Below, piece by piece: positions 38,671-48,519 of a stretch of 64,000 bases of DNA. How positions within the stretch are numbered: the first letter of the stretch is position 1; every line of letters starts with the position of its first letter. The translations under genes and the position numbers were made by a program. This stretch comes from Paracoccus aestuarii (lineage in GTDB: Bacteria; Pseudomonadota; Alphaproteobacteria; Rhodobacterales; Rhodobacteraceae), in the NCBI RefSeq assembly GCF_028553885.1, contig NZ_CP067169.1, forward strand, positions 2,065,501 through 2,129,500, given 5' to 3'. Below the pieces are notes generated by a model that did not search any database, was not told the DNA's origin, and worked only from the letters and a program-made list of their open reading frames with translations.

Positions 38671-39740
38671 CCGTCGGCGTGGGTGAAGCTGCGCTTGAAC
38701 ATCTCGGTCATGTCGAAGCTGTCCTCGCGGTTCAGCTTGTCGGCATGCGCGTCCAGGAACTGGTCGGCCGCGGCGCGGCCCGCCTCCTTCATGCGCGCCA
38801 GCTTGTGCCCGCCGGGCATCAGCTTGGACCGCGCGTTCAGGTCGTTCATCAGCGCGTCATCCATGATCATGTGGATCAGGACGTTCTTCATCGAACTGTC
38901 CTTCAGCCGGTCCTCCTGATACAGACGCTTGACGAAGTTGATCGCGCGCAGCTGCGACATCAGGCTGCTGTTGAAGCTGACCTCGTTCACGCGGTCGGAA
39001 ATCTCGACCGGGGTGCGGGGCAGTGTCTCGCGGATCAGCGGGTTCAGCGCGACGATGACGATGTCGCGCGGGAACCGCGCCGGATAGAGCGGATAAAGCG
39101 CCGGATTGCCCGTATAGCCGCCATCCCAATAGGCCTCGATCCGGCCCGATTTCGGGTCGAAGATCTCGATCGCCTGGAACAGCGTCGGCAGGCAGGCCGA
39201 GGCCAGGACCGCATCCGTATCCGCCTCGGCGCCGGTGAAGACGCGGATCTGGCCGGACCGGACATTGGTGGCGGCCACGAACAGCTCCGGCCCCCGGTCG
39301 CAGGCGAATTCGGGATAGGGCAGATCGCGCAGCACATTGGCCAGGGGATTGGTGTAGAACGGCCCGTAATCATAGGGGCTGACCAGCCGGGTCAGGTTGT
39401 CCAGCCAGGCGGCGGGGGAAAACATCTCGGTCAGGCGCTGAAAGCCGCGGCCCATGGGCATCAGCGAATTCATCCAGCGGATCAGACGGTTGTCGCTCAT
39501 GTCGCCGACCTCGGTCCACAGCACGTGCAGGTTCTCGCGCGCGGCCTCGCGACCGGCGCGACCCTTGGCCGAGGCCAGCCCGGCCTTCAGCGCGGCCCCG
39601 TTCAGCGCCCCGGCCGAGGTGCCGCTGATGCCGCCGATCTCCAGCCATTCCTCATCCAGCAGGCGGTCGATGACGCCCCAGGTGAAGGCGCCATGCGCGC
39701 CGCCACCCTGCAGCGCCAGATTGATCGTCTTGCTTTCCAT
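38667..39740 (-). CDS. Patatin-like phospholipase
   Basis: A 357-residue lipid acyl hydrolase with a Ser-Asp dyad. The oxyanion loop QGGGAHGAF (11-19), GISGTSAGAL with Ser42, and WDGGYTG with Asp206 are all present. No signal peptide. Family members act on membrane phospholipids or, in some alphaproteobacteria, associate with polyhydroxyalkanoate metabolism. It is a single gene on this strand, opposite psuG. Confidence 0.92.
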   Translation of the reverse strand: MESKTINLALQGGGAHGAFTWGVIDRLLDEEWLEIGGISGTSAGALNGAALKAGLASAKGRAGREAARENLHVLWTEVGDMSDNRLIRWMNSLMPMGRGFQRLTEMFSPAAWLDNLTRLVSPYDYGPFYTNPLANVLRDLPYPEFACDRGPELFVAATNVRSGQIRVFTGAEADTDAVLASACLPTLFQAIEIFDPKSGRIEAYWDGGYTGNPALYPLYPARFPRDIVIVALNPLIRETLPRTPVEISDRVNEVSFNSSLMSQLRAINFVKRLYQEDRLKDSSMKNVLIHMIMDDALMNDLNARSKLMPGGHKLARMKEAGRAAADQFLDAHADKLNREDSFDMTEMFKRSFTHADG

Positions 39741-39883
39741 GGCCCAGACCCCCGGTTGTTTGCAGTTGCAGCATCATAGAAGCGCATGGGCGCATGGCAA
39801 GTTCCGCCTGCGATGCTGCGCCGCAGCATGACCGCCGGGCGGCGATCTGCTAGGCTGGCCCGGCCATCACCCTGGAGGCCGTC

Positions 39884-40894
39884 ATGCGCATCGCCACCTT
39901 CAACATCGAGAACCTGGATCACAACGCCGTCCCGCCGCGCCCGTCCGACGCGGATTTCGCCACCCGCGCCCGCATCCTGCGGCCCATGCTGGAACGGCTG
40001 CGCGCGCGGATCATCTGCTTTCAGGAGGTTCACGGCCAGACCCCGCCCGGCGGCGGGCCGCGCGACCTGCTGGCCCTGCGCGACCTGCTGGCCGGGACGC
40101 GCTACGAGGGCTATTCGCTGTCCTCGACCCGGCTGGCGAATGGCCGCGACGTGTGGCGGTTCCGCAACCTGGTCGTCGCCGCCCATCCCGATTATGCCGT
40201 CGAGGAGGTGCGCAGCATCGGCAACACGCTGGTCAACCCGCCGCGCTATTCGCTGGTCACCTCGAACCGGCCCGATCCGCTGGTCGAGGTGTCATGGGAA
40301 CGCCCGGCGCTCTATGTCCGGCTGCGGCGAGGGGATGACGCGCCGCTGCATGTGCTGAACGTGCATTTCAAGTCCAAGCACCCCTCGCCCGTGCCGGGCC
40401 AGGGGCCGGTCAACCACGAATGGGCCACCGTATCGGGCTGGGCCGAGGGCTATTTCCTGTCATCCATGAAACGCGTCGGCGCCGCGCTGGAGACGCGGCT
40501 GTTCATCGACGCGATCTTCGATGCCGAGCCGGAGCCGAACATCCTGATCTGCGGCGATTTCAACGCCGAGCCGCATGAGGTCCCCGTCATGGCCATCCGC
40601 GGCCGGGTCGAGGAGACGGGCAATGCCGCCTTGGTCCACCGCGTCATGCATCCCGTGGCCCTGTCGGTGGCCGAAAGCCTGCGCTTCACGCTCTATCATC
40701 ACGGGCGGCCGAACCTCTTGGATCACATGCTGGTCTCGCGCCGGATGATGTCCTGCTTCCGCCAGGCTGAGATCCATAACGAGATGCTGCATGACGAAAG
40801 CGTGGCCTTCGCGACGGATCGCAAATACCCCGAATCCGATCACGCGCCGATGCTGGCGGAATTCGACATGCAGGCGAACCTGCTGGGGGCCTGA
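39884..40894 (+). CDS. Endonuclease/exonuclease/phosphatase family protein
   Basis: A 336-residue metal-dependent phosphoesterase fold. Motifs in order are RIATFNIENL (2-11), ICFQEVHG (about 44-51), LHVLNVHFKSKH (about 157-168), ILICGDFNAEP (about 219-229), LLDHMLVSRR and ESDHAPMLAEF near the end. These supply the metal Glu, the catalytic His and the GDFN Asp/Asn. No signal peptide. The substrate (DNA, phospholipid or sugar phosphate) cannot be told from the sequence. Confidence 0.88.
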   Translation: MRIATFNIENLDHNAVPPRPSDADFATRARILRPMLERLRARIICFQEVHGQTPPGGGPRDLLALRDLLAGTRYEGYSLSSTRLANGRDVWRFRNLVVAAHPDYAVEEVRSIGNTLVNPPRYSLVTSNRPDPLVEVSWERPALYVRLRRGDDAPLHVLNVHFKSKHPSPVPGQGPVNHEWATVSGWAEGYFLSSMKRVGAALETRLFIDAIFDAEPEPNILICGDFNAEPHEVPVMAIRGRVEETGNAALVHRVMHPVALSVAESLRFTLYHHGRPNLLDHMLVSRRMMSCFRQAEIHNEMLHDESVAFATDRKYPESDHAPMLAEFDMQANLLGA

Positions 40895-40903
40895 CCGGGC
40901 GGG

Positions 40904-42031
40904 TCAGTCCTCGGCATTGGCCTCGGCGCGCGACTTGCCGGCAACGTCCAGCGCCAGGGTCGCGGCCATGAAGGCGTCCAGATCGCCGTCCAGCACACCT
41001 TGGGTGTCGCTGGTTTCCTCGCCGGTGCGCAGGTCCTTGACCATCTGATAGGGGTGCAGGACATAGCTGCGGATCTGGTTGCCCCAGCCCGCGTCGCCCT
41101 TGGCGGCGTGCTGGGCGTTGATCTCGGCGTTCCGCTTGTCCAGCTCCATCTGATAGAGACGCGCCTTCAGCGCGGCCATGGCATTGGCGCGGTTCTGGTG
41201 CTGGGATTTTTCCGAACTGGTCACGACGATGTTCGTGGGCAGGTGGGTGATGCGCACGGCGGAATCGGTCGTGTTGACGTGCTGGCCGCCCGCCCCCGAG
41301 GAGCGATAGGTGTCGATGCGGATGTCGCGGTCGGGGATGTCGATCTCGATATTCTCGTCCACCACCGGATAGACCCAGACCGAGCTGAAGGACGTGTGCC
41401 GCCGCGCCGCGCTGTCATAGGGGCTGATCCGGACCAGCCGGTGCACGCCCGATTCCGATTTCAGCCAGCCATAGGCATTGTGGCCCGTCACCTTGTAGGC
41501 GGCGCTGCGGATGCCCGCCTCGTCGCCGCCGGTCTCGGAGAGCAGCTCGACCTCGTAGCCCTTCTTTTCCGCCCAACGCACATACATGCGCGCCAGCATC
41601 GACGCCCAATCGCAGCTTTCCGTGCCGCCCGCGCCCGCGTTGATCTCCAGGAAGGTGTCGTTGCCGTCGGCCTCGCCGTTCAGCAGGGCCTCCAGCTCCT
41701 TCTGGGCGGCCAGTTGGGCCAGGGTCTTCAGGTTCGCCTCGGCCTCGGCCACCAGATCGGGGTCGCCCTCCTCCTCGGCCAGCTCGACCATCTCGGCATT
41801 GGCGGTCAGGTCGCCCTCGATCCGGCGATAGGTGTCGATCGCGTCGGACAGGGACTGGCGCTCGCGCATCAGCTTCTGCGCGCGGGCGGGGTCGGACCAC
41901 AGGTCGCCATCCTCGATCATGGCGTTCATCTCTTCCAGGCGATGCGGCGCCGTCTCCCAGTCCAGGCGCTGGCCCAGCAGGGTCAGCGAACGGCGAATGG
42001 CCTCGATGGTGGACTGCGTCTCGGCGCGCAT
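40904..42031 (-). CDS. prfB: Peptide chain release factor 2
   Basis: RF2 of 375 residues, terminating at UGA and UAA. The catalytic GGQ is at 248-250. The recognition tripeptide is SPY (203-205) instead of E. coli SPF. The gene is read in one frame from the ATG at 42031, so the programmed +1 frameshift of many bacterial prfB genes is absent. Here the mRNA cannot self-regulate that way. It is a single gene; its stop lies nine bases from the convergent gene's stop. Confidence 0.96.
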   Translation of the reverse strand: MRAETQSTIEAIRRSLTLLGQRLDWETAPHRLEEMNAMIEDGDLWSDPARAQKLMRERQSLSDAIDTYRRIEGDLTANAEMVELAEEEGDPDLVAEAEANLKTLAQLAAQKELEALLNGEADGNDTFLEINAGAGGTESCDWASMLARMYVRWAEKKGYEVELLSETGGDEAGIRSAAYKVTGHNAYGWLKSESGVHRLVRISPYDSAARRHTSFSSVWVYPVVDENIEIDIPDRDIRIDTYRSSGAGGQHVNTTDSAVRITHLPTNIVVTSSEKSQHQNRANAMAALKARLYQMELDKRNAEINAQHAAKGDAGWGNQIRSYVLHPYQMVKDLRTGEETSDTQGVLDGDLDAFMAATLALDVAGKSRAEANAED

Positions 42032-42103
42032 GGGCAGGCTTCCTTCGGCTTGGCGTCAGGTCCGGGGTGATACAGCGAAGGACCGCGCGGGGCAAGGGCG
42101 CGG

Positions 42104-42142
42104 CCCGCCTGTGGGGCCCGCCTGTGGGGCCCGCCTGTGGGG
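42104..42142 (+). repeat. Three tandem 13-base units
   Basis: The unit CCCGCCTGTGGGG occurs three times in exact succession, ending 40 bases before the MgtC-family start, between divergent prfB and that gene. Slippage could change the copy number and the promoter spacing. Confidence 0.85.
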
Positions 42143-42181
42143 GCAGCCGAACCGTCGGGCCCCGGCCCGCGTTGCCCCCCC

Positions 42182-42652
42182 ATGACCGAGATCCTGGAAC
42201 AGACCTTCATGCCGCTGGAATCCATGTCGCTCGGGACGGCATCGGCGCGGCTGGCCTTGGCGCTGATCCTGGGCGCGGCGATCGGGTGGGAACGCGAACA
42301 TTCGTCCCGGGCGGCGGGGCTGCGCACGCATATGCTGATCGCGATGGCCGCAGCCCTCTTCACCGTCATCGCCTCCGAGCTGACCCATATGCGCGCCGCA
42401 TCCTCGGCCGAGGTCCAGACCGACCCGCTGCGCCTGATCGAGGCGGTGACGGCGGGCGTGGCCTTTTTGGCGGCGGGGTCGATCATCATGCGCCGCGGAT
42501 CGGTCAAGGGTCTGACCACCGGCGCGTCCATGTGGCTGGCGGGCGCGATCGGGCTGGCGGCGGGGGTGGGCAACGGCACGCTGGCCGCGATCGCGGCGGG
42601 GTTCGGGTTGCTGGTGCTGGAGCTGTCGCGCCTGACCGCGCGCGGTCAGTAG
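42182..42652 (+). CDS. MgtC/SapB-family membrane protein
   Basis: A 156-residue inner-membrane protein with about four helices, covering the conserved MgtC N-terminal domain: LGAAIGWEREHSSRAAGLRTHML, then VAFLAAGSIIMRRGSVKGLTTGASMW. The cytoplasmic ACT-like C-terminal domain of Salmonella MgtC is absent, as in the SapB-type short forms. MgtC proteins affect growth under low magnesium and, in pathogens, F-ATPase activity. It overlaps the convergent mrcA by seven bases. Confidence 0.88.
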   Translation: MTEILEQTFMPLESMSLGTASARLALALILGAAIGWEREHSSRAAGLRTHMLIAMAAALFTVIASELTHMRAASSAEVQTDPLRLIEAVTAGVAFLAAGSIIMRRGSVKGLTTGASMWLAGAIGLAAGVGNGTLAAIAAGFGLLVLELSRLTARGQ

Positions 42653-45198
42653 AGCCCGCCCGAGGACATCGTCCCGAAATCCGTACGCGCCGGGATCACC
42701 CGCCTTTCGCCCGTGGTGGTGGTGATCGCCCGGCCCGATCCGCTGCCCGCCCCCGCCTCCCATGGCAGGATCGTCACCTGTTCGCCAAAGCCCGAGATGA
42801 TGACCGGGGCCAGCCAGTCGGGGTCCATCCCCTCGCGGAAATATTCCGAGATGACGTTCGGCCCGCTGGCGCTGTCGGGCAGGCGCTGGCCGGTCAGGCG
42901 GTCGATCTTGACCCAGAAGCCGCCCGGCGGGACCTTGAATTCCGTGCCGCCATATTCCTTGACCGCCTCGCGCATGAAGGCGTTGAAGACCGGCACGCAG
43001 AGCGTCCCGCCAAACGCCCGCTCGCCCAGGGATCGCGGCTGGTCGAAACCCAGATAGCAGCCCGCCACGATATTGCTGGAATAGCCGATGAACCACACGT
43101 CCTTGGCGTCGTTCGTGGTGCCGGTCTTGCCCGCGATGGGCACGGGCAGGTTCACCCCGGACCCCGACCCGCGCTGGACCGCGCCCTGCAGCATCGAGGT
43201 CAGCTGATAGGCCGTCACCGCATCCATCACCCGTTCGCGGTTGTTGTCGATGGCGGGCGCCTGGCCCGAGGGCAGGGCCTGCATCGCGCAGGTCTGGCAG
43301 ACGCGCCGGTCATGGCGATAGACGGTGCGCCCGCGCCGGTCCTGGACGCGGTCGACCAGCGTGGGCTCCACCCGCTCGCCGCCATTGGCGAACATCGCAT
43401 AGGCGGCGACCATCTTGAACAGCGTCGTCTCCTGCGCGCCCAAGGCATTGGCCAGAAAGGGCGACAGCCGGTCATAGACGCCGAACTTCTCGGCATAGCG
43501 GGCGACCTGGTCCATGCCGATATCGTCGGCGATGCGGATGGTCATCAGGTTGCGCGACTGTTCGATCCCGGTGCGGAGCGGCGTCGGGCCGTAATGGCGG
43601 CCCGAGCTGTTCTTGGGCTCCCACAGTCCCTGGGGCGTGTTGATGCGGATCGGCTCGTCCACGACGATGGTCGCGGGGGTGTAGTTGTTGTCCAGCGCCG
43701 CGGCATAGACGAAGGGCTTGAAGCTGGAGCCCGGCTGGCGCTGCGCCTGCGTGGCGCGGTTGAAGACGCTGCTTTCATAGCTGAACCCCCCCTGCATCGC
43801 CAGCACGCGGCCCGTGTTCACGTCCATTGCCATGAAGCCGCCCTGGACCTCGGGCACCTGGCGCAGGGTCCAGCGGATGAAGCCGCCATCCCCGTCCCGG
43901 GTCATCGCGCGCACCAGCACCACGTCGCCCGGCCGGACCAGATCGCCCGCGACCTGGGCGCGCGCGCCCAGCCTGCCCGTCTCGCGGTCCAGGGGGCGGG
44001 CCCATTGCACGTCGGCGGCGGGGATCCAATGGCCGCGGGCGGTCTCCTCGATGCCCTCGATGCCGATGCGGGCATCCGCGGGACCGACCTCCAGCACCAC
44101 GGCGGGGCGCCAGCCGGGAATGTCGCGCGGCAGGCGCAGATCCCACAGCGCGCCGCGCCAGGCGGCCTCGTCGGACAGGGCGGCGGGGTCGATCGCCTCG
44201 CCCGTGCCGCGCCAGATGCCGCGATTGCGGTCGTAATCCTCCAGCGCCTGCTGCAATGCGCTGGCGGCCTGGGATTGCAGGTCGGGATCGACGGTGGCGC
44301 GGATGGTCAGCCCGCCGCCGAAGAATTCCTCCTGGCCGAATTCACGGCTCAGCTGGCGGCGGATCTCGTCGGTGAAATAGTCGCGCGGCGGCAGCGACCG
44401 GCGAAAGGACGGGAAATCGCCGTTCTGCACCGATCGCAGCGGCAGCGCGGCCTCGGCCTCGTAGCTCGCTTGGTCGATGAAGCCGTTTTGCCACATCTCG
44501 CGCAGGACATAGTTGCGCCGTTCCGTGACGCGGTCCTTGGCATGGACGGGGTGATAGCGGCCCGGCGCCTGCGGCATGGCGGCCAGCATCGCGGCCTCGT
44601 GCGGGGCCAGTTCCGACAGCGACTTGTTGAAATAGGTCTGGGCCGCGGCCACCACGCCAAAGCTGTTCTGGCCCAGGAAGATCTCGTTCAGGTACAGCTC
44701 CAGGATCTGGTCCTTGGTCAGGGTCCGTTCCAGCCGGGCGGCCAGGATCAGCTCCTTGACCTTGCGTTCCACGCTGCGGTCGCTGGACAGCAGGAAGTTC
44801 TTCATCACCTGCTGGGTGATGGTGGATGCGCCGCGCACGCTGGCCCCGCGCGAGGCCAGCGCCTGATAGGCCGCCGATCCGATCCCGCGCAGGTCATAGC
44901 CGGGATGGCTGTAGAAGTTCTTGTCCTCGGCGCTGATGAAGGCCTGCTTGACCAGGTCCGGCACCTCGTCGATGGGCACGAAGATGCGGCGCTCCTCGGC
45001 GAATTCGTCGATCAGCTGGCCCTCGGCGGAATAGATGCGGCTGATGGTCTTGGGCGCGTACTGGGCCAGCGTCTCGTGGCTGGGCAGGTCGCGCGAATAG
45101 ATCCAGAAGACCCCGCCCACGGTCAGCGCGGCAAAGACCAGGGCGGTGACCACCCAGGAAAAGATCGCACCGAAGAAGGACAGGATGGGTCGCAGCAC
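42646..45198 (-). CDS. mrcA: Penicillin-binding protein 1A
   Basis: Bifunctional cell-wall synthase of 850 residues. One N-terminal helix (about 8-32) is followed by the GT51 glycosyltransferase with ISAEDKNFYSHPG (catalytic Glu) and RGASTITQQVMKN. An OB-type insert follows. The transpeptidase has SSFKPF (SxxK), SRN and KTGTTND. The C-terminal part ends in a short Ser/Gly/Thr-rich stretch. It lies 71 bases downstream of amiC on the same strand, so the two are probably one transcript. Confidence 0.95.
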   Translation of the reverse strand: MLRPILSFFGAIFSWVVTALVFAALTVGGVFWIYSRDLPSHETLAQYAPKTISRIYSAEGQLIDEFAEERRIFVPIDEVPDLVKQAFISAEDKNFYSHPGYDLRGIGSAAYQALASRGASVRGASTITQQVMKNFLLSSDRSVERKVKELILAARLERTLTKDQILELYLNEIFLGQNSFGVVAAAQTYFNKSLSELAPHEAAMLAAMPQAPGRYHPVHAKDRVTERRNYVLREMWQNGFIDQASYEAEAALPLRSVQNGDFPSFRRSLPPRDYFTDEIRRQLSREFGQEEFFGGGLTIRATVDPDLQSQAASALQQALEDYDRNRGIWRGTGEAIDPAALSDEAAWRGALWDLRLPRDIPGWRPAVVLEVGPADARIGIEGIEETARGHWIPAADVQWARPLDRETGRLGARAQVAGDLVRPGDVVLVRAMTRDGDGGFIRWTLRQVPEVQGGFMAMDVNTGRVLAMQGGFSYESSVFNRATQAQRQPGSSFKPFVYAAALDNNYTPATIVVDEPIRINTPQGLWEPKNSSGRHYGPTPLRTGIEQSRNLMTIRIADDIGMDQVARYAEKFGVYDRLSPFLANALGAQETTLFKMVAAYAMFANGGERVEPTLVDRVQDRRGRTVYRHDRRVCQTCAMQALPSGQAPAIDNNRERVMDAVTAYQLTSMLQGAVQRGSGSGVNLPVPIAGKTGTTNDAKDVWFIGYSSNIVAGCYLGFDQPRSLGERAFGGTLCVPVFNAFMREAVKEYGGTEFKVPPGGFWVKIDRLTGQRLPDSASGPNVISEYFREGMDPDWLAPVIISGFGEQVTILPWEAGAGSGSGRAITTTTGERRVIPARTDFGTMSSGGLY

Positions 45199-45268
45199 GT
45201 CGAGGGGCCTTTCCGCTTTCGCCCGTCTATAGACGCGCGGCCGGTCCCGGTCAAAACAACATGCGGTG

Positions 45269-46489
45269 TCAGCGCCGCAAAAGCGTGGCCCGCGCGCCCT
45301 CGTCGCGCCACCATCCGGTGACGGCCTCGGCCACCGCCTCGACCATGCCGGCGCGCCATGCGGGATCGGTCAGGTTGGCCAGATCCGTGCGGTCCGAGAT
45401 GAAGCCCAGCTCCAGCAGGACCGAGGGGATGTCGGGCGATTTCAGCACCGAGAACGCCGCCCCCTGCACCGGACGGCCATGCAGCCCGATGCCCCGCAGC
45501 GCCATGCGCGAGGTCAGCAGCCGCGCGAAGGCCTCGGACCGGGGCTGGGTGTCGGTGCGGGCGAAATCCATCAGGGTCAGCGCCAGCGCGTCGTCCTGGC
45601 CGCGCAGATCCAGCCCGCCCAGCAGGTCGTCGCGCGGATGGCGCAGCGCCAGCTGGGCCGAGGCGCGCGCATTCGCCCCGCTGTTCCAGACATAGACCGT
45701 GGCCCCCGCCGCCTGCCCCTGCGGCAGCGCATCGGCATGCAGCGACAGCAGCAGATGCGCCCCCGCCTGCCGCGCGGCGGTCATGCGGTCCTCCAGCCGG
45801 ACATAGACATCCTCGTCGCGGGTCATGGCGACGGTGACGCCGCGGGCCTCCAGCGCGCGGCGCAGTTCCAGCGCGAAGGTCAGGACCAGCGCGGCCTCGG
45901 TCTCGCCATCAGCCTGGGCGCCGGGGTCGAAGCCGCCATGGCCGGGATCCAGCGTGATGACCATGCCATCGGCGCGGGGCGGCGGGGGCGGCACATCGGC
46001 CGGGTCCGGCAGGTTGCGCAGCGCCGCCGCGGCCGAGGGGCGGGGCGCGAAATCATCGGGCGCGACCGGGACCAGCAGCGCCTGCAGCCGCGTCTCGGGG
46101 CCGTCGGTGCGCATCCCGGCTTGGTGCAGGCGGAACGGCCCCGGCAGCTCGACCACGACGCGGGCCCAGCCCTCGCGGAAGCTGCCCCACCGGATCGCGG
46201 GGGCCAGATCGGCGCCGAACAGCCGGGCCGGGTCCTGGCCCGACAGGTCCACCCCCTTCAGGTCGATGACCAGCCGCGCCGGATCGCCCACCAGAAAGGC
46301 GCGCCACTGGACCGGGCGGTCCAGCGCCATGTCCAGCCGCAGCGGCACCGGGTCGAACAGCCGGTGCCACCAGCCCTGCGGCGCCTCGGTCAGGGCCGAC
46401 CCGCCCAAGGCCAGCCGTGCGGGCTGGGCCGCCGCAGGCCAGGCCAGCAGCAGCGTCAGCACCAAGGCCCAGATTGCGCCTGCCCTCAT
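45269..46489 (-). CDS. amiC: N-acetylmuramoyl-L-alanine amidase, AmiA/B/C type
   Basis: Periplasmic zinc amidase of 406 residues that splits septal peptidoglycan. A signal peptide (about 1-20, ending WPAAAQ) precedes an AMIN-like domain and a Pro-rich linker. The Amidase_3 catalytic domain starts at VITLDPGHGGFDPGAQ, and LLLSLHADA and VLLELGFISD supply further zinc and catalytic residues. Its start overlaps the aminotransferase stop by ATGA (46486-46489). Confidence 0.92.
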   Translation of the reverse strand: MRAGAIWALVLTLLLAWPAAAQPARLALGGSALTEAPQGWWHRLFDPVPLRLDMALDRPVQWRAFLVGDPARLVIDLKGVDLSGQDPARLFGADLAPAIRWGSFREGWARVVVELPGPFRLHQAGMRTDGPETRLQALLVPVAPDDFAPRPSAAAALRNLPDPADVPPPPPRADGMVITLDPGHGGFDPGAQADGETEAALVLTFALELRRALEARGVTVAMTRDEDVYVRLEDRMTAARQAGAHLLLSLHADALPQGQAAGATVYVWNSGANARASAQLALRHPRDDLLGGLDLRGQDDALALTLMDFARTDTQPRSEAFARLLTSRMALRGIGLHGRPVQGAAFSVLKSPDIPSVLLELGFISDRTDLANLTDPAWRAGMVEAVAEAVTGWWRDEGARATLLRR

Positions 46490-47619
46490 CGCGCCGCCAT
46501 GAAATCCGTCAGGCGGCGCAGCCCTTCGGCGATGTCCTCGGTCGCGCGCGCATAGGAAAAGCGCAGCGTCCGCCCCCCGCGCGCCGCGTCGAAATCCAGA
46601 CCCGGCGTGACGGCGACACCGGCCTTCTCCAGGATCTCGGCGGCGAAGGCGCGGGAATCGTCCGTCAGATGGGCGACATCGGCATAGACATAGAAGGCCC
46701 CCTCGGGCGGGGCGATGCGGTCAAAACCCGCGCGGGGCAGACCCTCCAGCATCAGGCGGCGGTTTTCCGAATAGACACGTAGGTTTGCCTCGGCTTCCTC
46801 GACGCAGTCCAAGGCCGCCAGCGCCGCCACCTGGCTGGCATGGGGCGGGCAGATGAACAGGTTCTGGGCCAGACGCTCGACCGTGCGGATCATGGGGTCG
46901 GGCACGACCATCCAGCCGACCCGCCATCCGGTCATCGAGAAATACTTGCTGAAGGAGTTGATGACGATCACCTCGTCGCCCACTTCCAGCGCGGAATGGC
47001 AGCGCGCGCCATAGGACAGGCCGTGATAGATCTCGTCCGAGATGACGGTCATGCCCCGCGCGGCGGCCGCATCCATCAGCGCGCGCAGCTCGGCCAGGGA
47101 AAGCACAGTCCCCGAAGGATTGCCGGGCGAGGCCAGGATCAGCCCCTGGGCATCGGGCAGATCGGTGGGACGCGGCTGATAGCGATCCTCGGCCCGCGTC
47201 GGGATGCCCACCGGGGTCAGCGACATGGCCCGCAGGATCTGGCGATAGCTGGGATAGCCGGGATCGCCCATCGCCACCCGGTCCCCCGCATCGAAGAGCG
47301 CGGAAAAGGCCAGGATGAAGGCCCCGCTGCTGCCCGGCGTCACTACCACCCGCGCCGGGTCCAGATCGACCCCGTACCAGCGGTGATAGAGATCCGCGAT
47401 CCCCTGCCGCAGCGCCGGCAGGCCAAGCGCGACCGTATAGCCCAAAGGCTGTTCCAGCGCCCGCGCCAGCGCGTCGCGCGCGCCTTGGGGGGCGGGGGTG
47501 CCGGGCTGGCCGACCTCCATGTGGATGATGTGGCGCCCTTGGGCCTCGGCCCGGGCGGCCGCCTGCATCACGTCCATCACGATGAACGGGTCCACCTGTC
47601 CGCGCAGGGAAGTTCGCAT
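46486..47619 (-). CDS. Class I/II pyridoxal-phosphate aminotransferase
   Basis: Fold-type I aminotransferase of 377 residues. The PLP Schiff-base Lys is in NSFSKYFSMTGWRVG (about 227). LASPGNPSG, ISDEIYHGLSYG and the C-terminal RFSYAR (carboxylate-binding Arg) are present. Substrate range is not clear; the closest types act on aspartate or aromatic amino acids. The ATG at 47619 (MRTSLRGQVDPF) marks the start of similarity. It heads a three-gene unit with amiC and mrcA. Confidence 0.9.
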   Translation of the reverse strand: MRTSLRGQVDPFIVMDVMQAAARAEAQGRHIIHMEVGQPGTPAPQGARDALARALEQPLGYTVALGLPALRQGIADLYHRWYGVDLDPARVVVTPGSSGAFILAFSALFDAGDRVAMGDPGYPSYRQILRAMSLTPVGIPTRAEDRYQPRPTDLPDAQGLILASPGNPSGTVLSLAELRALMDAAAARGMTVISDEIYHGLSYGARCHSALEVGDEVIVINSFSKYFSMTGWRVGWMVVPDPMIRTVERLAQNLFICPPHASQVAALAALDCVEEAEANLRVYSENRRLMLEGLPRAGFDRIAPPEGAFYVYADVAHLTDDSRAFAAEILEKAGVAVTPGLDFDAARGGRTLRFSYARATEDIAEGLRRLTDFMAAR

Positions 47620-47766
47620 CGCTCTCGCCTCGTCGTTTTTCCAAGGGTGATAGCGCGCCCGCCCGCCGCGGGCCAGTTCTTTAGCGGGCCCCGTCACGCA
47701 GGGTTGTGGTTGCGCCCGCCCGCGCGCGGGTCCACCCTGCGGGTCAAACGCTTGGGGAATGATGCC

Positions 47767-48519
47767 ATGACTCGCCTGCTGACCGCCGCCGCCTTGGGTG
47801 CCCTGCTGCTGCCCGCCCTGCCCGCGCGATCCTTCGACATCGGCGCGATGAGCGACGAGGAACGCGCCGCCTTCGGCCAGGCCGTGCGCGACTATCTGAT
47901 GGAGAACCCCGAGGTGCTGGTCGAATCCATCACCGTGCTGGAGGCCCGCCAGGCCGAGGCCGGGGTCCAGAACGACCTGGCCTTGGTCCAGGCCCATCGC
48001 GAGGCGCTGTTCGATGACGGCCATTCCTGGGTCGGCGGCAATCCCGATGGCGACCTGACCATGGTGGAATTCATCGACTATCGCTGCGGCGTCTGCCGGC
48101 AATTCGCGCCTGAGGTCTTCGACGCCGTCGAGGAAGACGGCAATATCCGCCTGATCCTGAAGGAACTTCCGATCCTTGGCCAGGACAGCGAGATGTCGGG
48201 CCGCTTCGCCGTCGCCGTCCTGCAGGAGGCGGGCGACGAGGCCTATCAGCGCGCCCATGACGCGCTGATGGCGCTGCGCGGCCCCGCAACCATCCCCGCG
48301 CTGGAGGAGCTGGCCCGCGGCATCGACCTGGACCCCGCGCCGATCATTGCCCGGATGACCAGCGAATCCGTGACCGATGTCCTGCGCAGCAACCGCCAGC
48401 TGGCCGAGGCGATGGCGATCCAGGGAACCCCCACCTTCGTCATCGGCGACCAGATGCTGCGCGGCGTGCCGCGGGCGGGCGTGGCCGCGACCATCGCCCA
48501 GATCCGCGAGGCCGGTTAA
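47767..48519 (+). CDS. DsbA-family thiol-disulfide oxidoreductase
   Basis: Periplasmic protein of 250 residues with a signal peptide (about 1-22). A helical N-terminal region (YLMENPEVLVESITVLEARQ) resembles ScsC/Com1-type proteins. The thioredoxin-fold domain has the active site CGVC (after DYR) and the cis-Pro loop GTPTFVI. Such proteins oxidise or isomerise cysteines in exported proteins. Its TAA overlaps the manC stop (TTAA, 48516-48519). Confidence 0.9.
   Translation: MTRLLTAAALGALLLPALPARSFDIGAMSDEERAAFGQAVRDYLMENPEVLVESITVLEARQAEAGVQNDLALVQAHREALFDDGHSWVGGNPDGDLTMVEFIDYRCGVCRQFAPEVFDAVEEDGNIRLILKELPILGQDSEMSGRFAVAVLQEAGDEAYQRAHDALMALRGPATIPALEELARGIDLDPAPIIARMTSESVTDVLRSNRQLAEAMAIQGTPTFVIGDQMLRGVPRAGVAATIAQIREAG

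Noticed and set aside
42067-45321. Open frame of more than 1,000 codons antisense to mrcA
   Set aside because: No domain pattern; composition is that of a reversed coding frame; mrcA on the other strand has all catalytic motifs.
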